From Rhytidiadelphus loreus (lineage: Eukaryota > Streptophyta > Bryopsida > Hypnales > Hylocomiaceae): a stretch of DNA of 64,000 nucleotides. Below, in pieces: positions 13,061 to 24,810 of this stretch (position 1 is its first letter; each line of letters begins with the position of its first letter). Both the position numbers and the translations under genes were made by a program. Location: contig OX344762.1 in assembly GCA_947034895.1 (NCBI GenBank), forward strand, positions 28,066,760-28,130,759. Direction: 5' to 3'. Under the pieces are notes generated by a model. The model searched no databases and was not told the DNA's origin. It saw nothing but the letters and a program-made list of their open reading frames with translations.

Positions 13061-14749
13061 ACTAAAATCCGAAACGACTAATCGGCAATTGTAAGACCCA
13101 ATTTTTATGAATATAAATATATTATATTTTGTATGTGTTAGTTGCAAATTGTATGTTTGTATTATGTGTTATATTTATTATTGTGAATCTATTAGACTTG
13201 ACGGATTGATGTGAGAATTTGTGTATTATTGTGAAATTTATTTTGACTGTGAGAGGAAGAAATCAACCGAGTGATCTGAGGAGTGAAGTGCCAATCAACG
13301 GGAAACAACGAGAAAATTGCAATCCAATTGCGGATGAACTTTGAATGCTGAGGATCTACCTGCGAAGTGTGGAATTGAGAATTGGAAAAGAAAGTAGCGG
13401 CAGTCAATTGCGGAGACCTGCCTTGAAGCTGGATTGAAGAAAATTCGAATTTGAAGGAGATTGGAGGACTGGAGAACCTCGACGGAGCAATAGGAGATTG
13501 AAGGTGCGGCAGTGGACTAGGGCGTGGGGATCTGCGACCAGAGCGTGATCGAAGCCGGGAGTTCAGCACTGGAAGGAGCAAGCCAGCGGTGAAGATTCGG
13601 AGCAAGAGTGAAGAACCAGTCTGTACAAGCAACAACAAGGTTTGAAATCTTAAAAATTTGGGATTGATTATGACAAAACTCACAGTATGCCTTGATCTTG
13701 CGTGTTGCGGCATCTTCACGAACGACCAGGAGTGGAGAAATTGAAAATTTGCGTAAGGGGAGAGATTTCGATGCATTCAGTGGTTGATTGAGCAGGTTGA
13801 ATTGAAAGGCTTGAAGAAACATGCAATGCAGATCGATTTGATTGAGGATGCAATTATGAATTCGTGTCTCGTGTCTTGTCAATTGTTGTGAATTCGAAGA
13901 CTGTCAGGAAGAATCCGTGAAGGTCGAAATTTCTTTCGTAAAATCTGATTGGGGGTTGAACAAGAAGGCCAAATCAGAGGAAGCAGCGAACTAAAAAAAA
14001 TTTTGAAATTTGATTTTAACTCCAATCGGAGCTGACTTCTTTATTGAAGCATCCAAGTTTCACAGATTGCTTAAATTTGTTAGCTTGGGGGGTTTGTGAA
14101 GGTCAAATTGATTGATTGAACACAAATTTCTGTGAATTGGGACGAATCACTCAAATTGTTGCGATTGGGATCAGAAGCAGAAGCAGCAGACTAAAAGGAA
14201 AATTTTAAACCTTTGTTGCAAATCAATCAGTGCAATTTCAGAATCTGATTTGGTTTGAAGGTCTGACGTCGCTGCGACGAGCGAGCGAGGTGACCTGCGG
14301 CAACTTGATTAGGGACTTGACCCCACGGTCATAGGGTGCGGCGCACGGCCATAGGGGATGCAATCCATGGTTATAGGTCCTTTGACCAAATTTCAGCGTT
14401 TACAAATCTAATTAGCTTGGGGCTGCGGCAGTTTGGCTTGGGTCCCTGGTTTTTATTTTATTTTTATTTTTATTTTTATTATTATTATTATTATTGATAA
14501 TATATATGTATATATATGTTTGTTGTTAAGCTATGATTTAGATTTTGTTGTTTTGCTATTTATTTTTATTTATTTATTTTGAATTAATTATTATGTGATT
14601 TATAAGTTTTATGCTTGATTCATATGCAATTGTTATATTGGCATGATTGGTCAAAAGTGTTTGTTTAAGTTTTGATCTTTGGAATTGTATGTTAAAAATT
14701 GATTGTTAAAAATTATAAATTGTGATTGGTTTTAGGTTCCTTATGTTTG

Positions 14750-15310
14750 GTAAAAATGCGAATTATGTCAATGTTATGTTTGTATGCTAACCCTTGTGGT
14801 TTTGGACTCATTTGACATAATTTAACCAAGAAGAACTATTTGACATCATCATACATTGCAATTGGAACTCATTTGACGTAGAATACGGAAACGCTAGTCA
14901 TACCTGCATGATCGCGTTAGCTGTAGATTGACTGGACATATTTGACATAAAAACATAAAATAAGCATATAATGAATGAAGCATATTATCAATACTATCTT
15001 GTGTGATTAGGTCCTAGTGCATGCATCATATAAGATTCATTTGACAAAACCTGATTTATTTGACAAGGAATGATTTGACATCCCTTAGAACACTATATAG
15101 GACCGGGACTTTATACATACTTTGGTAATGGACTGGCCAACAAATTTTACCTGGAAATAAGAGTGCTATAATATTGTTCTAAACTTGTAAGTATAAATCT
15201 ATTTGTAAGTGACTTTTAGTCATAATACGCTAGACTGATTAAACCTTTCCCTAGAACAAAGAACCCCTATACTAGTGTTTCCTGGGTTTTGTGGAAGTGC
15301 AAAATCTAGT
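14750..15310 (+). repeat. Diverged direct repeat, copy C
   Basis: Parallels 16020-16655 in order: CAATGTTATGT, AACCCTTGTGGTTT, a long tract of recurring short words, then TTAGAACACTATATAGGAC, GGTAATGGACTGGCCA, GAATAAGAG, AAGTGACTTT, CGCTAGACT, CCCTAGAAC, AAGAACCCCTATACTA and TCCTGGGT. In this copy the middle tract repeats the word ATTTGACA at least seven times. No coding frame. Probably a decayed retroelement or an old duplicated block. Confidence 0.65.
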
Positions 15311-16019
15311 TTACATGTGGCAATAGCCCACAACAATCCTAGACATACATCATCATTTTTGGATGCTCCACAATACTAAAAACCCCTAAAACGCAAAGTG
15401 TGACAAATTAGGTAAATTACAATTTAATTAAAGGATTTTTTTTCAAAATTTCTCAAAAGTAAGGAATCTGAGGACTTCCAAGTTAGCCATCTCCAATAAA
15501 AATTTCAAGTACATGGACTTCATTTCCCAAAAGATATGGCAAATTGCATCTCCGTCATTCCAATTGTGACGCCAAATAGTACCGGAGTTTCTTGCATTCA
15601 CCCTGCTGGTGTGATTGCGCCTTTGCAATGGTAAAGCAACTTTGATCCAGAAAGTAGATTTCGAGAATTTAAAAAAAAATTTGGTGCCAGAGGCGGCGAA
15701 GCAGGCGCACAGCGGAAGAGCGCAAGGAGAAGTTGCCGACGTAGACCGGCGTGGTTGATAGGCGATTGATTCAGGAAGCTCCACGTGTGGTCATAGGGTA
15801 CCCCGCTTGGTCTTGGGGTCCCGGATTTTGGCGACAAATTTGGGGCAATTACACGGCCATCGGGCTAGATCATTTGGTTTTGGGCTTTTGCAATGGTCTT
15901 GGGCTGATTTGAGTGGCCTTAGGGGTCGAGACCGTGGTGATAGGTCCACAAACCACGGTTTAAAGGCTTTTATTATTATTTTACAAATTTTAAGTGTTTG
16001 GTCTTAGATTCTATAAGTT

Positions 16020-16655
16020 TGGACAATTTGTAAATTGTCTCAATGTTTTGTGTGTTGGTGAATTTAGGGAATTAACCCTTGTGGTTTGAACCAATTGCCC
16101 TTTTGACTCATTGTCCCAAAGAGTTGGAGAAAAATTTGCAGAAAAGACAAGCTTTAGGTACAAAATCATGAACTTAGCATTCTTTGCATAAACTGAGACC
16201 AATTGTCCTAAAAGACAGACACAGACATTGTGCATATAGTTTTGCTCATGGCAAGCACTTACTGGACTTATTGCCCCCCATATAAAAAGTTTTAATAAAT
16301 GAACTATATGTATTATTATTTTCAAAGTATTATCGTGATGTGATTAAAACTCCTAGATCGTACATTGCATTGACGATTTGACCAACTTAAATCATTGCCC
16401 AGACTCATTGCCCTCCTTTTTAGAACACTATATAGGACTAGGACTACAATCATGGAGTCTGCAAACATTGGTACAAGACTGTCCACGAAATTACACCTTT
16501 GGGAATAAGAGTAAAAACCCATTTATGATTTGTTTTTGAATTTAAAATACCGTATATTTACCTATATTCTAAGTACATGTGACTTTAGCTACAAAAAGCG
16601 TTAGACTATTTGACCATTCCCTAGACTAAGAACCCCTATACTATAGTCCTGGGTG
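16020..16655 (+). repeat. Diverged direct repeat, copy D, interrupted by a CACTA element
   Basis: Diverged partner of 14750-15310, about 1.3 kb downstream. The middle tract uses ATTGCCC or ATTGTCC where copy C uses ATTTGACA. The copy runs to CCTGGGTGTTTTT and is then broken by the element at 16661-18786; after it, text resumes with TTTGCGAGTAGGCAAAAAC, comparable to copy C's GGAAGTGCAAAATC. Confidence 0.65.
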
Positions 16656-16660
16656 TTTTT

Positions 16661-18786
16661 CACTAGAAAAAAATGAGGGGTTTTGCAACTACAAAGAGCA
16701 ACTAGTTTTTAGTTGCACCGGACATTTGCAACTGGTGAGAATCTGGAGGGCCCCAGTTGCTATGGACAAGTTTCTAGTTGCACCGTAGTTGCAAGGCAAA
16801 ACGTTTTAGTTCCGCATTCTGTAGCTTACTTGGAACTTCATCGATGCGCTTTATGACGTGGTTGCCTACGTGGTATTCACTGCCGTTTGAGGTTGGTAAT
16901 TAAGTTGCAACTTGTTTGTGACTTCATTGCAACTTTGATGCGATTGGTCTGCTACTTCATTTCAACTACTTCGCAACTGCTTTAGGTATATATTTGATTA
17001 TTAGACAATGATTATGGGACAATGTAAGCAGTTTGCGACTCATTTACAACATGTTTGTCACTTCTTACCAATTGATTTGCAACTAAATTATGGCTTTTCT
17101 ATGACTACTGTGATTACTTTAAAGGATATTTGTAACTTTTTTGTAACTTTTTTGTAACTCATGAATCATGGGTACAACTTATTTGCAACTACTATGCATC
17201 TTGATGATACATTTGTGCAACTTGTAATCAACTACATACAAGTGTTTTACAACTCATTTGCAATTGATGGTCAACTAGTATACTCATAATGTTCTATACA
17301 ACATATTATACATAATATACCATACATAATACAACACATATAGTAAACCATACAATATACACCATATATCATACAATACTCACCATACTAGATAATTATG
17401 TTAGGTAGCTTCAAAGGCTAGTTATTGTGATTTTAGGGTGTTAAGAAGACGAGTTATTTATATAAGTGGGGTGGCAGGAGGTATGACAAATGACATGGGA
17501 TAAATAAAATGCAGGAATTATATTAAAGTAAAATTTCAGACCACATTTAAACATAGTAGACTGTTTTTCTTTTAAAAACTTCAAACTTTGAAAAGTTGAG
17601 AAAACAAACAACCTTTTATCTCCAAAAATCCATTTAATATTTCAAGTCTTTAATTAAAATTTATAAACAAATTTTCAAAGACAAATTAAAAAAAAAAAAA
17701 ATTCTTTGACATTTTTCCTACATCTTCTTTAAATTTGTTCATCGTCATTGTACATGGCGAATATAAAAATATGTTATACAAATATTATTTTCTAGATGAT
17801 GCAAGGAAAGAAGGTTGAAAAGTAGTATTACTTAAAGAAACTTGTATTCGATAGAGATTTGTAAATACATCAAATGTGATTTGTCAACATCATTATTTAA
17901 ACTTCTAGTTTGACTATTCCAAAGGATGTGTCACCTCTTCCTCCTGTTCCATCTTTGGTTGGAGCCATAGAGTTATCCGAAGAAGAATATCTCTTAACAT
18001 TTGCAAGATATTGAAATTTTTGCAATCCATTTTGTTATTCTCAAGTTTGAAATTATCTTTGTATTGTTCTTTAGTTCAAAGAGACTTCATATACAAATGT
18101 ATTATATTTTGTGAAAGAAAGAGTCAACTAGAAATCCTCTGTTCCATAGAAGCCATTGAGCGAATTTTATCATAAAGTTGTAGAAGCCATTACGAGCTAT
18201 ATTTAGAAGTATTGTTTTCAACCGATATGAGCTTTATGTAGGTCAATGATTCATTTATAACTCATGTATCAAAATAACAAATTGTGAACTTCAAGCAAGT
18301 TCCATAGCATTTCAAATAACAAATCCGACTATAATTGTTTTGTAGTTTTTTGGTTGTCTATAGTTATTCTATATTAATCTTCCAATGATTTCTTAGTTGT
18401 TTTCTACTCAAAATGTAGTCGTTTCCTAGTTGCATAACTTGTCTTCTTGTAGTTGTTTTGTAGTTGTAAACTAATTGTATTTTGGCTGTTCTATAATTCT
18501 TTTCCAGTTGTCTTTGAATTGATTTCTAGTTGCACTGTATTTGTGGATTCCACATAACACAAAGTTGTCCACATTGACACTTCTAACGAATATAGGATGT
18601 AAAATACCCACTCTGTTACGATTCCATTTTCTTACATTTTTTTCTACGACTACTCTACAACTACAACATACACATAAAAGTTGGTGCAATTACAGAGGAT
18701 TGCAGTTACAAGATAGTTATATAGGACACTTAGTTGCATTTGAGTTGCATATGGTCAGTTGCAGCGGACACGTTTTTCTTCTAGTG
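16661..18786. mobile_element. Non-autonomous CACTA-type (EnSpm/CMC) transposon, 2.13 kb
   Basis: Starts CACTAGAAAAAAATG and ends CGTTTTTCTTCTAGTG, giving a terminal inverted repeat of CACTAGAA plus A-rich bases. It is flanked by TTT on both sides (16658-16660 and 18787-18789), a 3-bp target duplication as expected for CACTA elements. Both subterminal regions carry many copies of TTGCAAC or AGTTGCA in either orientation, which is typical of transposase-binding subterminal repeats. No transposase coding sequence is present. A single arm of the 674-1063 hairpin family lies inside at about 17525-17690. Confidence 0.85.
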
Positions 18787-18789
18787 TTT

Positions 18790-20222
18790 GCGAGTAGGCA
18801 AAAACTTGGACTACATATACAAACTAAAGAAATCAATGAATACAACAATAAACAGTTACCGTAGTCTCCCTGCCCATATTTCTACCCACGCCCATTAGCA
18901 AAACCATTGGAATTCTAGAATTGTTCATATAAATATCCAAATAATACAACTCAAAAACAGATTCTTCACCTTTTGTCCCAAACTAACCCTAATTACTCTT
19001 GTCAATGAACTGAGTGCTAGTCTTCACCAAAGGAATTACCGACATACAATATGTCTAGCAAACACAAATCCTAAGACACCCACCCTAGAGAAATCAAAAT
19101 GCTAGCAATCAATAGGTCTTCATCTCTAACAAAGTACCCTCCTTCAAGAGCCTAGAATCAACAAGAGTTTAATAGGCTAACAATGAGATAGTACACAAGA
19201 TGGATGCACTATTGAATTCTTATGAAGGACAAGGCATGAGAAATGTAAACCCCATCAATCACTCGCCTAAAACAATCAGAGTTCATCAAACGCTTCAACG
19301 CATTCGGTACAAAACAAACTACACATCAAACACAAAGTGTTGTATAGAGAGGCTTGCCGTTGATCCCTATGGATTGATCTCTACTTAGGAGACTAAGCTA
19401 ACATTGTTCTTTTCACACATTGCAAACTGAACAAGTCTTGAACTGATTAGTTAGAAGTAACCTAATTGCAACACATACCTAAATGTGACACCCTAAAATC
19501 TTGCTCTATGAGCACCAATTTATTTAAAAATATATATAGTCTTCACATCAAAACTTATGTGAGTTTTAGATTAGTTTTGTAGGTACATTCACCAAGAGGG
19601 AATATCTCAACTTCAAGAGGAGCAAACTATCTAATCCCATCAAGATCAAGGGATCAAACTAACCTTAATATGGCTCCCTCATGAAGCTGAATCCTTCATT
19701 AATAGTGGGAATTATATACTATGTAACCAAACAAGGGTCATTAGGCTAAATGACTTATTGTACATAACCTTCTCCTCCAAACTAAATCAAGTGCATCAAC
19801 TCCTAGAAGTCTAATGATTTCTATCAAAGAGACTTTGGAGTGGATGGGGTTGTGACTCTCAATCACCTCTCTTTCGTACATAGCATGACCAATTAAGGCA
19901 TCCATTATAAGTTGGAACCTTGCAATTGCTAACAAAGAATCTACAAAAATTTGGTCACTCTAATCATGGAAACTATAATCAAAGTGACGCATTTGACGTG
20001 TGGTCATCTTTCCTGGCAGTCCATTTAAAACATCACCACAAAAACAAGTTGAAAAAGAGAGCTCCACAAATCACGATACAATTCAGATTTCCAAGGTAGG
20101 TGAGCACATGGAAGGGGCATCAACTAATTGCAAGAGGATGACGAATCTCAAGTCCAGCAATCAGTACACGGATCAGGAGCAAGCGTACCACACGGGTTTC
20201 CTCCAGAAATTTGCTTCCATTC
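18790..20222. other. Gene-free stretch downstream of the three-TM protein gene
   Basis: Mixed sequence with short chance ORFs on both strands. The minus-strand stretch at 19741-19935 reads somewhat protein-like (LIEIIRLLGVDALDLVW) but has no recognisable family, splice context or start. The 3' untranslated part of the next gene probably lies just below 20223. Confidence 0.35.
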
Positions 20223-21263
20223 TCAAAGCATTCGTTTCCTTTGCTGGACTGCCGGAGCAGGCGCAGGTGCATCGGGAAATCCGGGATCGCAAAGTATTCG
20301 ACGAATGGATACCAAGAACAAAGCCGAAAACACAAGCAAAACTAAAACGACAAGCACGGCAGACACTTTGAGCCGCGTCCGCTCCGGCACTGGCCTCCTG
20401 ATATCCCTCACGGTTCGCAACTGAAAATTCTCCCGATGATGTAACAGGTTTTGCACGCGAGTGATACAGTCCTACAATAACCAAGAACAGCAACAGCCCC
20501 CGCCAATCCAGTCAGAGACAAACCATTAACACTGCCCATTCCGTGAGAGTACTAAGATCGCAAAACGAAACCCTAAAAAGCGAAGAAACTGTAGAAAAAA
20601 GGATCAAAATCGATATCGACACACAAAGCGGGAGCATCAGGGTACCTTGCGACTGGATTCTTCGTTGCTGATGGTCTTCTCCAACGACCACACCGATAGA
20701 AACTTCTGGACCACCCCCCCGGCGGTGACCAGCGACGCCAGCAAGCTCAAGCAGAACGCCGTCCACCAGTTATGACACAGCAGATAGTTGGACTGCGCGA
20801 CCGCCGTGAGCAAAACCCCTTGAAACACACTGTAAAATCCGATCAACTGGTAAATCTCGTTCATCAAGGAGTTGCTCTGCTTCCGCTTCTTGTCCACGCG
20901 GTTCGCGAACAGCAAGTCCTTCGCTTGCCACGTCTCGTAGGCTTCCTTCAACGCCTCGTTCCCGGGCCTCTTTATCCACAACAAGCTGCGGATCTCGATC
21001 TCCGCCAGGCTCTCCTCCGGCCTTGGACCACGCCAGTCTCCACCAACAGTCTGTTTCTCCACGTCGTCCCCCTCGAGAAGGGGGGCGCGTTCTCCATCAC
21101 CCTTCGGATTGTCCTCCTTCTCCTCCTCGACCCTAAGTGACTTGTCTGGGATATCCAAGCGCGTATCGTCTTGTCTCAACCCCAAATCCTTCGCCCCCTC
21201 TGTGAGCTTCTCCGGCGAAGCAAACGAAGGAGGTTCGTTTCCGGGGGGGCTACCATGTTCCAT
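20223..21263 (-). CDS. Predicted three-pass membrane protein of unknown function
   Basis: Two exons are joined: 21263-20646 and 20471-20223 (intron donor AAG|GTACCC, acceptor TTGTAG|GAC, phase 0), giving 288 residues. I chose the ATG at 21263; the longer open frame upstream has no ATG. The N-terminal 130 residues are acidic, proline-rich and hydrophilic (ERAPLLEGDD) and probably cytosolic. Predicted membrane segments are about 136-156, 166-186 (NWWTAFCLSLLASLVTAGGV) and 241-262. Between the second and third lies a basic linker containing RDIRRPVPERTRLK, and the tail is proline/alanine-rich. The exons are clearly richer in G and C than the flanks. The ordered layout looks like a conserved plant protein, but I do not recognise a named family and assign no function. 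No neighbouring gene is close. Confidence 0.85.
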
Positions 21264-21700
21264 GACTAGCTGGATTCCCAAGCAGGAAAGCTTGTTGCAA
21301 CATCGGCAGAGACGGTGATGGATTGTAGGGTTGGAAAGGACTCAAAGGAGTGCTTGGGCTTACAGTACGATGATCTGTGGAGACCAAGTGAAACAGCGCG
21401 TGGACGGATCCTTGAACCCGCATGCGCACATTCTAAAAAGCTTCACGATACTTTACCGACAGATGCCCCTGTCTGAACTTTGAGCCTCGTCCGGACCTCG
21501 GAGACTCCGTCCGTCCACTTGCCAAATTTTGGATGAAGTTTACTAATTATAGTCGATGCAGTGATGAAAGCAATAGATGAATATATAAATTGAATGATTG
21601 TTACGACTTGTCTACTTCCCAAGGGCCTACTTCCCAAGGTATGTATTGCTCTACCAACCCAAAAACAAAACAAAAACAAATTAAAGCTCTATGGACCAAT
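21264..21700 (-). promoter_or_regulatory. Upstream region of the membrane protein gene
   Basis: The 5' flank of the gene starting at 21263 on the minus strand. It is moderately GC-rich to about 21520, consistent with a 5' untranslated region and core promoter. No unmistakable TATA box was found. Beyond about 21700 the sequence becomes ordinary AT-rich intergenic DNA. Confidence 0.3.
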
Positions 21701-23690
21701 GATGTTATTGTAGTTTTTGAAAATTAGCCTAAATACTAAAGGAGTCAATTATTGGTAATAAAGAATGCTAATTTAACCCCTAGAGGACCGCGGGGGTTTT
21801 AAGTCCATTACTTGTATCCAAATCAAAGCTAAAATCTTCATCTATATTTATTCATTAACAAACCGAATTGTAGGATCTTTTAATTAACTTGTTAGTAACA
21901 TCCTCCTAAAATTTTGAAGTTAGAAACTTTACCAACTGCAAGAACATGATGCTTGAATTTCAAAAAGAAGTATTTTCAATTCTTTCCAAATGGTTAAGTT
22001 TCAACTTTCAAACTTTTTACACAAAAATTTGGACATCCTACAACTCGCATTTCTTCGTAATATATTGAAGAAATAGTTCAAAAAATTCAAAAAAATTATC
22101 TTGTATTTATGATTGAATTAAATTGTAAGTAAAATAAGTACTAAATCATGATAAAAAAGAATTACTAAATTTTTAAGAATTTAATTATAGAATTGTAAAT
22201 TTTCAATCTCAATAGTTGAAAGTTTGCAATAAGCAATCTACATCCTATCTTTTTGATGTGATGTATTTTTGAAAATTGTAGATTCTTGTTGGGATGTTTG
22301 CAACATGAAATTGCTTGTAAGCTCAATTAGGCTTACAACGTAGTCTTGTTGGTTATTGTAGCACCACTTGTGTATTTCATTGGCGACTTCAAGTCGATGT
22401 TTTGGAAGTTACAAATGTTTTAGTAAGCTTTGTCTTTGTTCTTCAATGGTTTTCTAAATAATGGGATTCACTCCCCCTAATTCATTGTATTCATTTTGTG
22501 CTCTTTTGTAGAAATGTGTGACTTTAGCTAAAATGCCACATTTAACTATTTTTGAACTTTGAAGGAGTCCAAAAATTCTAAAATTCTAAAATCTACAATT
22601 GTTCTTCTATACATCTGGAGACTTCCCATTTCCTAAGTATGCATCTAGGGATCTCTATGAACCAAGTGATGTACGACAATCATACATTGTATATTGATAA
22701 AGATATTTGCTTACACTCACTGTACATCCCAGAACCTATCAAGAGCTCTCTAGATGATGGTTCCATGTTGTTAGTCTATAAAAAAGCAATTTGTTGCAAC
22801 TACTATTTTTTCTATAGAAAATACAACAAAAAATGTATACATTCTACAAATAAAATAGAGCCTTCATAGTTCCTAACCGAAGAAAAAATAAAATGAAAAT
22901 AAAAGGTTTAGGATGATACTTTTGTTCTCTACTTTGCATGGCAAAAATCCTTTACATGAATGCTACCTTCATCTTTTGAAATATCACATTTAAACATCAT
23001 CGAATAGAGCCTTGCCAATCAATTGAGATAATTTTACATTTTCACAAATGAAATGAACAATGTACAATGAAAACCTCGCTTGTCCTTGCTTGCAAAGGGG
23101 GAGAATGCATTTGGGTACGTCCAAATGAATTTGCCAAAGCGCAAAGAACAACAATGCATTTGGAGAGCCCCAAATGAACTTCATAAAGCAGAAACACAAC
23201 TTGGTCAAGGGTCCACCTCGTTTGCCCTATTCAAATTCACTAAAGTAGCCTCCCTACTTTTCTTGGGAATTGTCCGTGATTTTGGATCTACTATTTTAAA
23301 CCAATTCGAATATACTATGCAAGTTGCATCTAACTGGGTAGGAAGACTATTCTCAGCAATTCTGATACCTTAATTCCAAAGTACTTTCAAAATTATCCAG
23401 TTGTCAATACTAAAGCAAGAACTTCTTGTAATTCACATCTCCTTCTAGTCGGTATACAATGGACAATGCTCTTCCTTGCCAAACAACACAAATTGTTGGA
23501 TCTTCAGGTCTCAAAAGAACCCATGAACTTGGACATATGTCAAGTTAAGGATTGAAGCTTTTTTGTGGTGCTTCATTTGCGAGGCCGTAGTATGGCTCCA
23601 AATCTTTTTCCTTGGAAAAGGCATCCATAGGATTGAATATGAAAGTTTGATGAAGGTTTTCATCGCTTGTCACCTTCCAGTTGTGTTGTG
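21701..23690. other. Gene-free AT-rich stretch
   Basis: No supported gene. TTTAACCCCTAGAGGACC at about 21773-21790 resembles the terminal consensus of the TTAA-ended element family, but its partner end was not identified. The rest shows no clear structure. Confidence 0.35.
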
Positions 23691-24439
23691 GGGTGATTGC
23701 AAGAAACACTTGTCCTATTTCTTGTCCCCTTGCCCTTAAAAATTGTTTTTTTGCTCATAACTTTTGCATTGTTTGTCCATTTGGCATGAAATTTGGAATG
23801 AAGGTAGATGTTGAAGTTACAAACCTTGAGCGATTTTTAAAATTTTAAAAAAATTAGTTTACTATTTTTAACATGTCCTTGATTGGGTGTCTACCATGGC
23901 CATTTGGGGGGGGATTTAGTCCTATTTTTTACCCAAAAATGCGAGTTTAAAGCCACAAATTGGACATGTTGGAGGTCTACTAACACTAAAAGGGCTGATG
24001 ATGAGTTTTTATGAAAATAGCATCATGTCGATTGCACACATGGGGTCAAAGTGACCTTCCTTTGCGCAAAAGCTATGAAGAGGGAAAAAAATTTCTTCAT
24101 GAATTTTTTGGTGCAATGCAAGTGCAGTCTTCTCTAGAAAAATGGAATTTTTTATGGAATTTTTTTGAATTTTTTTGAATTACTAAAAATGAAAATCTCT
24201 GCAGACTCCTTTTCTACTCTTAGTGGCTTCTACATTACTGCGTAGTAGTCCATAATACTGCATAGTACAACATAGTATTAAATCAACGGTGTAGATCTGT
24301 AGGCGCCTTCAATCAACGGTGCAGATTTGTCGGGGCGCTTCTAAAACGTAGTATTAGTAGTATTGTATAGTATTGCCAATCCTATGGCCAAAAAACACAG
24401 TTTTGAATGAAAAACGTGAAGTGTTTCTTGCAACTACCC
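23691..24439. mobile_element. TIR element, about 750 bp, unclassified
   Basis: The left end GGGTGATTGCAAGAAACACT (23691-23710) is matched by the reverse complement of the right end (24421-24439, GTGTTTCTTGCAACTACCC). TGTG flanks both sides (23687-23690 and 24440-24443) and may be a short target duplication. The interior is noncoding. It holds two copies of an ATCAACGGTG.AGAT word separated by about 30 bp (about 24283-24330), comparable to text at 12480-12540. A related single end is at about 12380. Confidence 0.5.
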
Positions 24440-24810
24440 TGTGGCCAAAAGCCATCCACCATTCCACCAACTCTGAAGGGCAATCAAGTAATGGTTCTTT
24501 CAGCTCATGCAGTACACGGTTCTAATATTCCACATACAAACCAAAGGCAATTGCAAATCCCTCACATTTAGACATCATGTTTTCCAAGTATTGAATGTAT
24601 TTTTCTAGTCCTACCAACATAAAAAACTTGTTAAGGGTAGCTTTCCTTGCCATTTCAATGGCCTTCTCTTAATTTCCTATGTCTTTCGGAACTTTGCTAC
24701 TCCACATAGGCTTAAATGGAACAGGCTTAGGACAACCTCAAGAAAGCATTGGCTGACCAGGTGAATCTTTCTTCCAAAGGCATAGAAAAGGTTTATCAGA
24801 TGGTAGCCAC

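Noticed and set aside
13192..13882. Minus-strand open frames of 194 and 121 codons
   Set aside because: They overlap each other in different frames within a purine-rich repeat tract, start without context and show no domain; the Ser/Pro/Leu richness is explained by base skew.
15443..15837. Minus-strand frames of 113 and 79 codons
   Set aside because: Overlapping frames in repeat-derived sequence, with no recognisable motif or splice structure.
20000..20493. Several overlapping ORFs on both strands
   Set aside because: They are shadows of exon 2 of the three-TM protein gene or of its 3' flank.
20770..21318. ORFs of 69-122 codons antisense or out of frame to exon 1
   Set aside because: Shadows of the real exon, which has the only frame with membrane segments and consistent splice phase.
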